Positions 13,901-24,738 of a stretch of DNA of 64,000 nt are shown here, piece after piece; position 1 is the first letter of the stretch; each line of letters opens with the position of its first letter. Source of the stretch: Ectocarpus siliculosus. Lineage: Eukaryota > Sar > Phaeophyceae > Ectocarpales > Ectocarpaceae. Under the pieces are notes generated by a model, which was not told the DNA's origin, searched no databases, and saw nothing but the letters and a program-made list of their open reading frames with translations. Where the stretch lies: assembly GCA_000310025.1 (NCBI GenBank), contig FN649740.1, forward strand, positions 579,728 through 643,727, read 5' to 3'. Position numbers and translations under genes: made by a program.

Positions 13901-15740
13901 GTGCAGACGTAGGCTAACCTACAGCAGGCATTGAGGCCGAGGAGAACCTGTGTTGTGACCCGTCTCTTGTTGTGGATATATTCGGATGGCACCGCGGTAC
14001 AGAACGCAAGAAGGGGACCAGCTAGAACCGCTAGCCAAAGCACACCACCTTGCGGGTTTCGTTTACCAACGTCTCCAGTGTATCAGCAAACGGATGGAAA
14101 CCATCGACCCACGAAAGGATTCTGGTTGCGGAGAAGACATGCCTTGGGGTCTACAACACGCACGTGTGCGGCAGCAAGGGTTAATCTGATTCGTATTATA
14201 TGCAATTCTTCTAGGTCATGCCTTGCTAACATAGAAGCGCTTGGAATACAACGGAATACAAGTCTACCCTGCCGACCAAAGCAAAGCATCCGAGCATCCA
14301 AGTACAGCAGGGAGCAACGAAGATAATCCGGCCTTGTTCGCACGCAATGTGACGCTCGCATGGATAAGGGCGGAAGGAACAGACAGCTTGAAACCACAGG
14401 CACGGGTTAAACCCGCGAGCGGACAGAGCCGGCCCAAAAAAAGAGACGTCACATGGAAGGGGTCATAGCGACAACAAGGGGATAAAATTGTCGATTGTGA
14501 TGATATCTGGATGGAGGGCTGAGAAGTGGCATCACCAAAAGGCTGTGTTTGCCGTCGTTCTGTAGATACAGATTCCCATACAAGGAGTATCCCCGTTCAC
14601 ACAAAACAATACAGAGGTTACTGCGAAAAAAACGGCGAGGATGATGCTAACCGATACCAACGTATCCTACAATTTCTGGTCTGGCGGCGGAGTCTAATAT
14701 TCTCGCCCCGACAGCCCTCACGCACCCTTAACAATTTCAGCATATGCATCCAAAGTGGCAGGCACAACACCCAACACCCACCTCGCCGAGGAAAACATTT
14801 CGGTCGGGGTCAAGCGGCGCGGCCTTCCGGAAGGGGGTCTTCTTCCAGATGTCGCGCAAGCAGGGGAAGAGGTACTGCTCCAGCTGCCGCCAGGTCACCA
14901 GGGTGGTGAAGATCTGCTGCATCCAGGGGTAATCGGGGTTGCTTCCCTCCTGGCAATGCTCCCGGACGAACCGCTTACAGTCCTGGTGTAGCAGTACCGG
15001 TAGGCCGGGCACATGGCGCGAAAGGGAAGGCGTTGTTGTGACGAGAACGATGAACGCCGGCGGCTCCTGCTGCGTGTGTTGTACGCATACCAGTGATGAT
15101 GTGTCTGGCTGGTTCAAGCGAGGGGTTGCGACTCCGCAGGCTTAGCTCCATAACAAGCTTTGTTAATGGTTGTGGTGGAAAATCCTTGTACCAGGTATGT
15201 GGTGCCTGCATGCATATCTGTAGACGAAAACCGTAGGTGCATACGTAAAATACCACACCCCCGGAACCATTTGAAACCGCCCATTCGCGGCAGGGTGAGT
15301 TGCTGATGAAGGGTATCAACGATTCCTTGCCTGGACCTTGTGTCTACAAACACCGGTTTGGTTTGGTTGTCAGCACAGCTCACGCCTCCGACAAGCAAAA
15401 CCCGGCGCGTTACGCATTGCTGCTGTAAAAGGGGCTCATAATACCTGTACCTGCCGTGACGACGGGGAAACATCAACATTCGTAAGCATGTCGCCCACTT
15501 GCAGGCCGTTCCGGGCTCGTCTAATTGACGTACAGAGTAGACAGCACACACGGCGCAGCATAGAACAAGAAGGTACGATTCCAACAGGCAACACACACAG
15601 CTTTTCTTCTGTACCTCTTTGGTCTCGAACCGCATGCCAGCTGGGCAGGCCTTGAAGATGCTGTTGTTGACGAGAGGATGTACGCTGTCATCGTCCTTAT
15701 CGAACAAACCCCGCAGGCTTGGCCCTGATGTTGCTTCCAT
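2642..15740 (-). CDS. GT90 / CAP10-family glycosyltransferase, 18 exons
   Basis: Putative glycosyltransferase of the CAP10/GT90 family, which transfers sugars such as xylose or glucose in the secretory pathway. Exons in transcript order: 15740-15615, 14982-14782, 13798-13650, 13481-13386, 13055-12945, 12589-12526, 11864-11775, 10750-10572, 9704-9624, 8955-8874, 8106-7994, 7238-7069, 6364-6244, 5327-5249, 4854-4745, 4156-4060, 3417-3232, 2824-2642. All junctions are GT-AG and keep phase, giving 745 residues. The GT90 core lies at about 425-625: RGTATGGG near 431, KYLVYVEGH near 528, GSVILK near 550, PWVDHVPIKADLSDLEEKI near 571-590, then HDDECRKMA. The N-terminal 400 residues include WWANGNIICN (near 260) and CEFFINKRDYPQLK (near 305). 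The tail has a CxxC-x5-CxxC cluster (C658, C661, C667, C670) and a K/E/Q-rich coiled coil. No signal peptide is visible, so an upstream exon may be missing and the start is the weakest point. Sugar and acceptor are unknown. Confidence 0.85.
4962..4984. repeat. (TC)n microsatellite
   Basis: A run of about eleven TC dinucleotides in the GT90 intron between exons 5327-5249 and 4854-4745. On the gene's sense strand it reads as (GA)n. Confidence 0.9.
5870..6236. repeat. Degenerate C/A-rich minisatellite in a GT90 intron
   Basis: About fifteen imperfect units of roughly 22-28 bp built around CTCCTCCAAGACAAACG, with strong strand asymmetry: the plus strand is almost free of G. It fills much of the intron between exons 6364-6244 and 5327-5249 and stops only a few bases before the splice donor at 6243. 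Confidence 0.8.
6912..6952. repeat. GAAAAGTC octamer tandem repeat, five copies
   Basis: Five perfect head-to-tail copies of the octamer GAAAAGTC in the GT90 intron between exons 7238-7069 and 6364-6244. Lack of divergence suggests recent expansion. Confidence 0.95.
7524..7568. repeat. Inverted repeat, 11-bp perfect arms
   Basis: The arm GATACACGGGT (7524-7534) is matched by its exact complement ACCCGTGTATC (7558-7568). An inner pair, CGGGTAT and ATACCCG, competes for pairing. It lies in the GT90 intron between exons 8106-7994 and 7238-7069. Confidence 0.85.
9010..9272. repeat. Purine-rich stretch: G tracts and (GA)n
   Basis: Two long G runs near 9013-9031, another G run near 9140, and a (GA)n microsatellite near 9238-9270, all in the GT90 intron upstream of exon 8955-8874. 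On the transcribed sense strand this is a pyrimidine-rich tract leading to the splice acceptor at 8956. Confidence 0.85.
10277..10571. repeat. Degenerate ~75-bp tandem repeat abutting a splice donor
   Basis: About four imperfect units containing CTCCTCC, CTCTTGTGTC and GCTGTAGCCGTTAACC-like segments. The last unit runs straight into the donor of GT90 exon 10750-10572; on the sense strand that donor is CG|GTAAGGC. Other units carry related GTTAAGG or TTAAGG sequences at the equivalent place. Confidence 0.8.
10755..10992. repeat. (CAGA)n-rich satellite
   Basis: About 240 bp of CAGA/GACAGACA tetramer repeats, including a sub-block GGACGAGAGGACAGGGATACA present twice (about 10901 and 10950). On the sense strand it is a (TCTG)n pyrimidine-rich tract directly before the acceptor of GT90 exon 10750-10572. 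Confidence 0.9.
11575..11775. repeat. ACGGTA-type degenerate repeats with duplicated splice-donor segment
   Basis: Many imperfect copies of ACGGTACGGTA fill this intron segment. Inside it, 11655-11673 repeats, with one mismatch, the 19 bases at 11774-11792 that contain the 3' end of GT90 exon 11864-11775 and its donor. Confidence 0.85.
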
Positions 15741-16126
15741 TCCTTTCAAGGTACAGAGTATCAAGAGAGCACCGCGTACTGATACTGCTCCGGGGTTCAA
15801 CCCTCGCCCTTACGCCCTCTTCTCAGGCAAGAGGGCCGTACTCCTCTGGCAGCAAGGAGCAAGCGAGATAGTTACTGCTTTGGCGGCCCTCGGCCCCGCG
15901 CTCAGGAGGCAGAAACGCGCGACAACGACCGGGCGGGACTGTCATTTTCAGCCCATCAGAACAACGCACCGGCTGGGGTGAGATGGGGCGTGGGGCGAAC
16001 GGGATTGAACACACGCTACCTCCCTGCTCTGGGCTATCTACAGCGCGGATTGTGCTCCGGGTGCAACACCTCCGAAACTGGATCATGACAGCCAGGAGGG
16101 CCACGTCCAAAACTAAGAGCCCCCTG
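15741..16126. promoter_or_regulatory. Divergent promoter between GT90 and DHQ-SDH genes
   Basis: Only 386 bp separate the proposed ATG of the minus-strand GT90 gene from the preferred ATG of the plus-strand shikimate-pathway gene. Promoter and 5' untranslated elements for both must lie here unless one transcript starts inside the other gene. No clear TATA box was identified. If the upstream in-frame ATG at 15983 is the true shikimate-gene start, the gap shrinks to 242 bp. Confidence 0.5.
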
Positions 16127-18985
16127 ATGCAAGCGAAGCGCGCGTTGTGTGCGGTAATATGCGGGGCTGCTGCGGTAGCCGCATTCATCCCAATCCCTCA
16201 TGTGCGACCCGTCGCCGCCGGTCGCTTGCCGTGTGCCGCTGCGAGTCCTCCCAGTCCAGAGGCCAAGAGAGAGCCCATGTGCCGGTCGGCGGGACTAAAG
16301 GCAGTCTATGGAACAACGGCCGAAGCAACCGGAGATGCTACTGCAGTCTCGTGCACCAGCGTTGCGCCGAGAGCCGTGACACCGGTTGTCCTGATCTGTT
16401 CAGATAGAGCGGTTCTCCAGACCTTTGCGGAGCACTTATGGTCAACTGACAGCTCTACTACGGGTTCAAGCAGCATCGTCGTCGACCTGGGAGAGATGAG
16501 CGATGACCCGCGCGGCGCGGAGCTAGCGCTTGCCGGGACCAAGGCTGACGGGGTCTTCGTGTGTCGTTCCACGCTGTGCCTCGACCACCCCGACCTCAAG
16601 AGCATGGCGCATGCGCACCCGCTCACGGTGCATCTAGCGCTGGACACCGACGACACCGACACGCTCAAGCGCTGCGAGCAAGCGACCAAATACACGGTCG
16701 TTGTGGGCGACGGGAGGGTGGAGGAAGACTACGCCAAGGCCGAGCTGTCGCGCTTGGTTGCCTTCTCGCGGAAGCCAAAGCCGTCTCCTGCGGACGTGGC
16801 GCTGGACATGGGCAAGAACACCTTCTTCCTGTCGCTCACGTTCGAGGACTTCTCGCTGCACACAGACCTCCTGCCGACCCTGACGGAAGGCGTGGACGCC
16901 ATGGAGCTGCGGGTGGACCTACTAGCCGACAACGAGGATCCGTACACCGTGCTGAGGCAGCTCTCCATCTTGCGCCGTCACACTGGCTACCTGCCGGTCG
17001 TCTTTACGATTCGTTCGAAAGGGCAGTGCGGCGCCTTCCCCGACGACCCCGAGAAGATCTTCCGGCTGGCGAGGTGGGGCCTGCGCGCCGGTTGCGAGGT
17101 GATGGACGTGGAGGCGAACTGGCCGATGAGCTACAGGGAGGGCTTGATCCGAGAGGCAGGGGAGAACTACCCGGGAGCGGTGTTGGTGGGGTCTTACCAC
17201 GTTGTCGGAAGGAAGACTACGGAGGAGCAGGCGAAGGAGCTCTTCATGGAGTGCTACCACGACGGCGCTGTGGATGGCGTCAAGGTGTGTGCGGTGGCTT
17301 GTGCGTGGTTTCGACAGAATGCGTCCATTTTCGTGGGTTGTGGGCGGGCTACCTCCGTGTGCACTTGTGACGTTTCTCAATAGCCGATGACGTGAGTCTT
17401 GAGGTTTTGGCCAGTCAAAACAGTTGCGCTATTTGACCCTCATACGTCGGTCTCGTTTGATTAATTTTTAACGCGAGATAACCACCCCTCATTTTTTCTT
17501 TGCTTCTGCTGTCGCGTACGATGCCTACGTTTTTACTTGAACGTGCAAGGTGGTCACAACCGCCTTCGAGCCCGAGGACAGCATCCGAGTCCACGCCGCC
17601 GCTAAATCCCTCGCCCTCCCCGTCCCCTACATCGGGCTCTGCCTGACCGAAACCGGGAAGCTCAGCAGAGTCCTCAACAAGCGCTTCACGCCCGTGACCC
17701 ACGAGAACCTCCCCTTCGTCGCCGCCCCGGGCCAAATGTCCTCCAAAGAGATCATGCACCACCGCGCGGAGCTCGGCCTTTGTCCTCCTCGCTCCTTCTT
17801 CCTGTTCGGGTCGCCGATCTCCGCGTCCCCTAGCCCAGACATGCACAACGCTGGGTTCCGTAGCACCGGCCTCCCGCACGAGTACTTTCTCTGCGAGGGG
17901 GAAGACCCGGCGATTATGGCGGAGGCGCTGTCTAGGCCTGACTTCGGTGGCGCGTCGGTGACCATTCCCCACAAGCAGAACGTGTTGCCCTTGCTGGACG
18001 AGGTGAGCGAGGCCGCGGAAGCCATCGGGGCCGTCAACACCGTCGTCGTGGGGACCGATCCGGAGACCGGTGCTCGACGCCTCAGGGGCGACAACACCGA
18101 TTGGCTCGGGATATTGAGGCCGGTGAAGGCGCGGCTGGAGGCGTCGTCAGGGTGGGAGCAGGGAAGGGGTGGGGTTGCTCTAGTGGTCGGGGCGGGCGGG
18201 GCGGCGATGGGAGCGCTCTTTGCCATGCAGCGGTTAGGGCTTGAGGTCGTCGTGTACAACCGTACGCCATCAAAGGCGGAGGAACTAGCGGGGAGATTTG
18301 GAGGCGCGGCGGTCTCTGCGCTGGATGCGGAGACCTTGGAAAAGGCGTGCGGGGCTGCTGCTGTGGATGTTGTGGTATCTACTATTCCGGCTGCTGCGGA
18401 ATTCACCTTGCCTGACTACCTTTTGGAGAGCAAGGTGAGCGCTCCGGGCCACGAAATGATGCTGACGCGGTCGTTGTGTGTGTAACCGGGGGAATTTGCA
18501 TGTGTGAACGGTTGGTCAGCCCGGTGCTTTCTGGGGACCGTTACGATCGCTCCGTCTTATACCCTTAGCCTTCTTGTTTGCTTGGGAGCTCCACCTGAAA
18601 CCACGGCATTCGCAAAACCTGTCTCAGCTTTGAAACACGAAACAGCTTGTTTTGTTTGTTTTTTTCCATCCTGTGGGTGTTTACGGCGTGCCAAGCAAAT
18701 ACCCGTTTCGACTCACATTCACTTGTTCCTCCGCCCGGCCTTTGCAAACCTTCGACTTCCTTGCTCTTGTATTCCCCGGCTCGTCAGCCCGTAGTATTCG
18801 ACGCGGCATACAAGCCGGCATTGACATCGCTCCTGGCGCAAGCCAAGGAGGCTCAGTGTCCGTACGTGCAGGGAGCGGACATGCTAGTGGAGCAGGGCTT
18901 GGAACAGTTCCAGCTGTGGACGGAGCGACGGGCTCCGAGAGAAGAGATGGAAGGCGCGGTGTTCGCCAAAGTTGATCGGATATAA
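16127..18985 (+). CDS. DQD/SDH: Plastid bifunctional 3-dehydroquinate dehydratase / shikimate dehydrogenase
   Basis: Catalyses steps 3 and 4 of the shikimate pathway: 3-dehydroquinate to 3-dehydroshikimate, then NADPH-dependent reduction to shikimate. Exons 16127-17284, 17550-18434 and 18788-18985 give 745 residues. The start is chosen because MQAKRALCAVICGAAAVAAF is a signal peptide ending in an AF motif, as in bipartite plastid signals; in-frame ATGs at 15983 and 16085 are alternatives. Type I dehydratase domain, about 228-400: MELRVDL (E260), GSYH (H358) and the Schiff-base lysine K386 in DGVK|VVTT, whose codon is the last of exon 1. Shikimate dehydrogenase, about 465-745: SASPSPDMHN, catalytic K528 in VTIPHK and D570 in GDNTDW, GAGGAA nucleotide loop near 600, then NRT, which favours NADP. 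Residues about 85-205 match neither domain and have no P-loop. Identity is firm; localisation is inferred. Confidence 0.95.
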
Positions 18986-19913
18986 AGTCTCGGCCGAGGA
19001 CTCAAGTTTGCGGCGGTGGAACAGCAACAATGTGTAGCATCTAGCTTCGCCTGACCGAAGTGCTGTAGAGAGTTTTTGCCACGTGGGAGTGTCAGCCTTT
19101 GCGTGTCCTCAACAACTGACGGAGTTCAAAAACATGAATGGTGAACGTGCGAGGCACATTCCACTCCTTGAATCTACACGTGCGATTTACCCAACGTGCT
19201 TGGCTTGTGTCAGGTAATCCCCGACATGTTATTTGGTGTGGTCGGCAACATCACATGCAAGTCCTCGCCTAGACTGTCGGCATGTCCCGCGTTGCTCAAG
19301 TGTCATTTAGTGGTCTTGTTTTCGGTTACTTGGGCCCAGAACGGACGTGTCGATGGCGAAAGAGACCGACCTACTTCTACAAGACAATGAACGCTGCAGC
19401 GACTGGCATACGCGACAATAAACTCTATTTCTACCACACTTCTGCTGCTCACGCCTCGACACTAAGTGCGGAACGGCCGCCGCATTGAAAGCGTACTCCT
19501 TTCCCTGGAAAGCGTGCTTACAAACATAAAGTAGACGCAAGATCAATTAATGCAGCTCTCCTCAACACCCAAACACATGTGTTAGCCTTGACTTGCATGT
19601 AACAATATGATTTTGTAGCAAAATTACGCACAGGTTCCCTTTTCAGCGTAGTTGCCAGCATTTACAATAGGAGCTATAAGTTGTGCCCAATAATCCTTCC
19701 ATCCTTCCAGTAGCCTTTCGGTAAGGTGGAGGTCCTCTTTCCTCCCTCTCCTCTCTCTCAACCCCAGCAATTGTCCACCTGGTCACGACACGACAAAGCA
19801 TGGGCCAACAAAACGGCAGCGAGATGCCACGAGCAAAGAAGCAGGAAATAAAGGGTAATAATGATGACACCGAAACGGACCAATCACGACGACGCGGGGA
19901 AGACACATTGTGT
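18986..19913. other. Convergent intergenic region
   Basis: About 930 bp between the stop codons of the shikimate-pathway gene (plus) and the SDR gene (minus). It should hold both 3' untranslated regions. I see no coding exon and no repeat of note. If the last SDR exon is misplaced, its real position would be inside or close to this stretch. Confidence 0.6.
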
Positions 19914-22900
19914 CTACGACATAAGAGTCCTCCCGAGGTCACCTAGAACAGCTGGTAGCTTGATCTATCGCAAGGTAAGAGAAAGGGGTAGAAGATGTTG
20001 TCACACACCGGTATCTCAACAGCAACATTTTCTTGTAACCCTAACGTGTCACCCAATTACAGCTGTTCGTCTCGTCTATTCCTCAAACCAAACGATCGGT
20101 CGTTTTCCACGTTCGTTCCAAGGCATGCTGCGACTGGTGTTGTTGAGATGCAGCGAGCACCGTGTTAGGCACCACATCATGAAACACAACTTTTGAAACA
20201 AAGAACGAGACGCAAGTCTAGCAACACCAACAAGAGACGCTTCAGCAATGCCTGTTGTGCAAACTCTCACGCACCATTTCAGGGTGCAGGTCGACGATGG
20301 TACCCGTCATCATCGCGCTAGCGTCGGAGAGGAGGTGTCCAACGGTAGCGGCGATATCCACGGGCCGAAGTAACCGCCCCATAGCATGCCCCTTTTGGTG
20401 GTGGCAGAAATCCGTCCGGTGCGAAACCAGTATAACGAGCGATCGTGGGTGATGAAGAAATGAGCATCAGGGGGGACTTGAAACGGTTAGCGAAGGGGCA
20501 CATTGCCCGTCCCGCAGAAACTTGTTTTTCGGGTAAAGGTATGAGAAAAAACACGTATTGGTACACAAGTTACTTGTGTAACGATCAACACTAAACCACC
20601 CGACTCTTATTCTAGCGCTCAAGACCAACTCAAGAGGCACAGCGTTCACAAGAGCATCGTCGCTGTCCCCGGTCAGGAAGAGCAAGCCCATGGAAATTTG
20701 TGACGGAGTGCGAAGCTAGAGACAGAAAAATATTCCTGCTCTCCGGCCTGCGGCGAAAAGTCTTGCTGAGTAGAACGGCTTCATATTTGTACAAGGAAAC
20801 TCTTTGAGGAGGAGAGGGATGCTTATTTAACGTTGGAGCGCACGGAGTCAAAGAGAGGCGTTGCTATATGTTCGAAAAAACTAATCAGTAGTAGCGCAAC
20901 GGTGCGCAGAATCAATCGCGAATGTCTTGCTCTATCGCGGTGTCGATTTCTCTCGCGTCACCACTAAGTCTGTTTCCGCACATGCTGCCTTGTCAGGCAT
21001 ACTCAACCAAGACAACACGGTGATAGAAAATCCACAGCAGCAGTAGCAGCAGCAACGGCAACACCAACAGCAACAGCAAAGAGCTCACACCTTATCGGCG
21101 TCTTCGATCCAGTTCTCGCTCCCCATCTCAACCCGCTGAAGGACGTGTTCGTTGTCCGTCAACGTCCACCCCACGTTGATTGCGTTTACCCTGCGCCTCG
21201 ACGTGCGTGGTGAGGATGCTTAGCACTTGACAAGTTTGGCAAGGTGTTCGACAAAGCCAGGCTCACCAAGGAGCGATTTTAGTTTGATACTTACTATTGT
21301 TGCTGTTGTACCCCAACTCTCGTTGGAGCCAAAACGTGACGTTCACGACGAGTCACACCCTAATGGGCTGATATCCACTTCACACACGCCCTCTGATTTC
21401 CAAAGGGATGTGATGGACTACTCTGGGTCATCACGAGGGCGTCCCACACCCATACATCCTACAGCACTATCGGACAAAGCCACAGTCTCTACAAGTGCAG
21501 TGTGTATCCCACAGCACTTCTGATCAGCAAAAACGAGTCTACGTCGCACCTGATGCGGGACCGTTTGAGCTCGTAGGCGTGCATCTTGGTGCAGGCGTTG
21601 AGGGCTGCCTTCGAAACGGAGTACGTGCTGACTTTCGGGATGCCGCCATGGGCAACGACTGCACGGGTATGAGAAAGTGCCGGGGGTTGGATATCAAGGC
21701 CAGACCTGCAGACAAGTTATAATTCCATCGATAAAAATTGACAAATTGGCGGCCAAACGGCCTGTAGAAGGCTGTTCCCGTCTGCAGCATGTCACGCCAA
21801 AATACGCCTTTCCGTTTCCCTTGCACCTGACTTGATAAAGCAACGCGTACTCGGAGGAGGATGGCTATCGATGATGACATGATCAACGTCAAATAGGTCC
21901 CGTCCGGGAAAAAGCAAAAACGCTCTTCTTTCTACACTATTTTCTATTTTTGGTTTCCATCATCTCACCACTGGAGATGTTGACGATCGATCCTGGACGA
22001 CCTTTACTCCTCATCGACTTGGACACCGCCTGGAAACGATACACGGGAGAATTCACGAAACAAAACAGCGTCGTTCAAAATTTGGAGGGGCAGGAGATCT
22101 TCCCAACTATAACAAGGAAAAAATCCTTGGGGGAATCCACGCACAAGTTTATTGGCGCTAACGTGTGCAAGACACTGAGAGCGGCAAGGCCTGTACAAGA
22201 CACGTACCGCGCGGCTTTAAAAATCACGCGTCTGTTCGGCTCCGTTTGTTTTGTCTCATGAAGCATGCCGTGCAGATACGTGCTCGAGCGACACACACCA
22301 GTAAAACAGGCAAGGTCTAGAAGAAAATCAATACCCCGCAAAGGTGCTCGGGTACTGTACTGAACTGTACTGAAAAAAACTAACCCACTACATTCGCCTC
22401 AGGTATGTCCGCCGTCCCCTGCCATACCACACGATCAGCAAGAGCGCCCCACCTGGACCAGGAGGAAGGGACCCCGGACATTCGTGTTCATCATGCGATC
22501 CCACACGTCCACCGTCGTGGTGTCGAGAGTTGCTCGCGCTGTCCATGCGGCACAATTCACCTGACACACACACAAAAACATGCACCCGGATCGTTCGATT
22601 TGGCTAGATCGACGTGGATTGATCGATCGCAGCGAGAAAAGCCGTCCCGAGCGAGGGGGGTCGAACGCGAACGCTCAAAAAAGCAAATCACATATTTTTA
22701 AGACTGTTGATATGCGGTTCATGACTGCAACAGGTATGTTTAGACCTAGAACTTCATGGTAACAGCAGGGTAGACTGGGAATACAATCGGAGTCAGTGCG
22801 GGTAAAACTGTAGGAACCGCTATCAAGGGGTGTAACCGAACACAGGCGTTGCATGCACACCCCAGGGAAAAGTACGCCTAGACTCTCACCAAACCATCGA

Positions 22901-24738
22901 TGCAACCCATGAGCCGATCTGCCTCCGACACCAGTCTGGAGCAGTCTTCCTCTTTGGCAACGTCCGCCGGCACGAAGAAGAACTGTCACATTGTATTGGC
23001 AAAATGATACACGCCATCACAGCAGCAGTCAGATAACGAAAAAAGCACTACACAGGTGAACAGACGCACTAGAAAACCTCCGACAACAGTGCCTGGCAAG
23101 CACACGGGAAAGCAACATTTCGATAAAAAACGTACCTCTCTCTTTACATATCCCACGACGAACCCATCCGTGATCTGAACACGAAGCACCCCCTAGCTCA
23201 CACCCGCCTACGCCCGGCCCAACAAGATTGCGATCATTAACCAACAAGACGGGCAAACTCCAGGCCCAGGGACAAGGTTAAGATTTCGACCTACAAATGG
23301 TTCCCCCACTTGCCCGGCAAGATGGTGTATGCTCGGTTAGTTGAGCGACGGCCTTCTCTCCCGTATCCTGGCTCCGCGCGCTGATGGTCACTGCGCTTGC
23401 ACCCGCTTTGGCGATGCTTATCGCCACGATCGAACGAGCGAGTGCAGAGGGCGCACGCATCAGTTGGTGTCTTCAACGAATGAGGAAGCTTGCCGTGGCG
23501 ATGAAACAGCAAGGGCTTGAGGTTTCGAGGCCTCGTTCATAGGTTGCTCGTGCGGCCTAGCCAATGCTCCAGCTCTGCAAGAAGAATGAGGGCTGGTACA
23601 CAAGCAACATATGTGTATGAATTATTTTCAGAACGGCCACCACCGAATTGAAACAGCTTGCTATCTCGAAACTAGTAGCGTTATCCTCTATCATCCACTC
23701 TGTACGCCCTCTCCCGGTTCTCACTTGCCTTCAACCTGTAGCGTCTCTCTCATCCTTCCTACAGAGTTTCCAATGCGAAATAGGGTGCCGGCGTGTTGTA
23801 CACAGTCGTTGTGGCGGCGCTACCGACGGACTGTCACATGGGACCCAATAGTATGATTGCTACGCACACGGCAAGGTTCATACCAGGCTGAGATTACGAG
23901 GCCCATTCCTTGAGTGCCTCCGGTAACCACGAACATTTTTCCTGCTCCAGGTAGCACAAACCACGAGGCAGGGCGTGTAGGACACGGCAGGACACGAAGC
24001 AGAAATATTAAGATGTGGAAGCCTACATGTAGATCAGAGAGTCGCACTGCTGCTTCTGTTCAGACACGTCTTGCTCGCTCTGGGACATGGCTCTTTTATC
24101 GGCTTCATTCAAAATCCAACGTTTTTAGGCCGGGCGCTTTGGCTTCTCTGAGGATTAGTTCCGGTTGCACTACATAGCCGCCAGCAGTGTCGTGTGCGAA
24201 GGTCCCAACCGTGCCTCAGTTACGGGAGAGAAACACACCGAGATATCAAGACAGAGACAGAGAAACAGCCAACACACAACAATGTACGCCCGTCATCATT
24301 ACAACCGTACAACCCCACAATACTCTAACATCATGCCTCACGTCCGTCCGGTGATGGGGCGAAGGCATTTATTTCCCCACAGCATTGCTACCAAAAACCC
24401 CACATGATGAGGCACAACGACCCGAAGTTGCGGCAGTTACTTGAACAAGCTCCACTGCTCGTGCTTGCTGGATGCTGCATGCGGACGATACATAGAGCCA
24501 GTCCGCGTAGTCTAGTCCGTAGAGCGAGGTGTCCCCCGGTTTTTTCTCCCAACTTGCCAGAATTGCACAAATGAGCGACTGTGTCGAATTGCCATCCGGA
24601 AGGTGAGAGAGTGTTTGCATCTACCAAATAAAACGTACCTGTAACGTCAAACGTGGGAACGGACAAGGGTGGTGCGTCCTTCTGGGCGGTCGGGCCGGCC
24701 GAGGCGGGGAACGCCAGGGGATCCGTTGGGGCAGACAT
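19914..24738 (-). CDS. Classical short-chain dehydrogenase/reductase (SDR), 10 exons
   Basis: NAD(P)-dependent oxidoreductase of the classical SDR superfamily; substrate unknown. Exons in transcript order: 24738-24639, 23941-23884, 23416-23314, 22982-22890, 22560-22453, 22029-21969, 21658-21550, 21190-21091, 20391-20275 and probably 19964-19914, giving 299 residues with phase kept throughout. Rossmann glycine motif TGGTQGMG at 40-47; NCAA at 120-123 corresponds to the NNAG motif; N145 in TNVRG, S173/S174 in IVNISS, and Y187/K191 in YSVSK complete the SDR tetrad. Length is normal for the family. The N-terminus (about 33 residues before the fold) has no hydrophobic segment, so a cytosolic location is likely. 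The intron after 23314 appears to begin with GC rather than GT. The final exon (17 codons) is the least certain; reading through the donor after 20275 or a shorter exon are alternatives. The strand is opposite to both neighbours. Confidence 0.92.

Noticed and set aside
15114-15800. 228-codon minus-strand frame as a separate gene
   Set aside because: Only 15740-15615 behaves like coding sequence with a proper donor. The rest is intron, and the apparent first codon at 15800 is TTG, not ATG.
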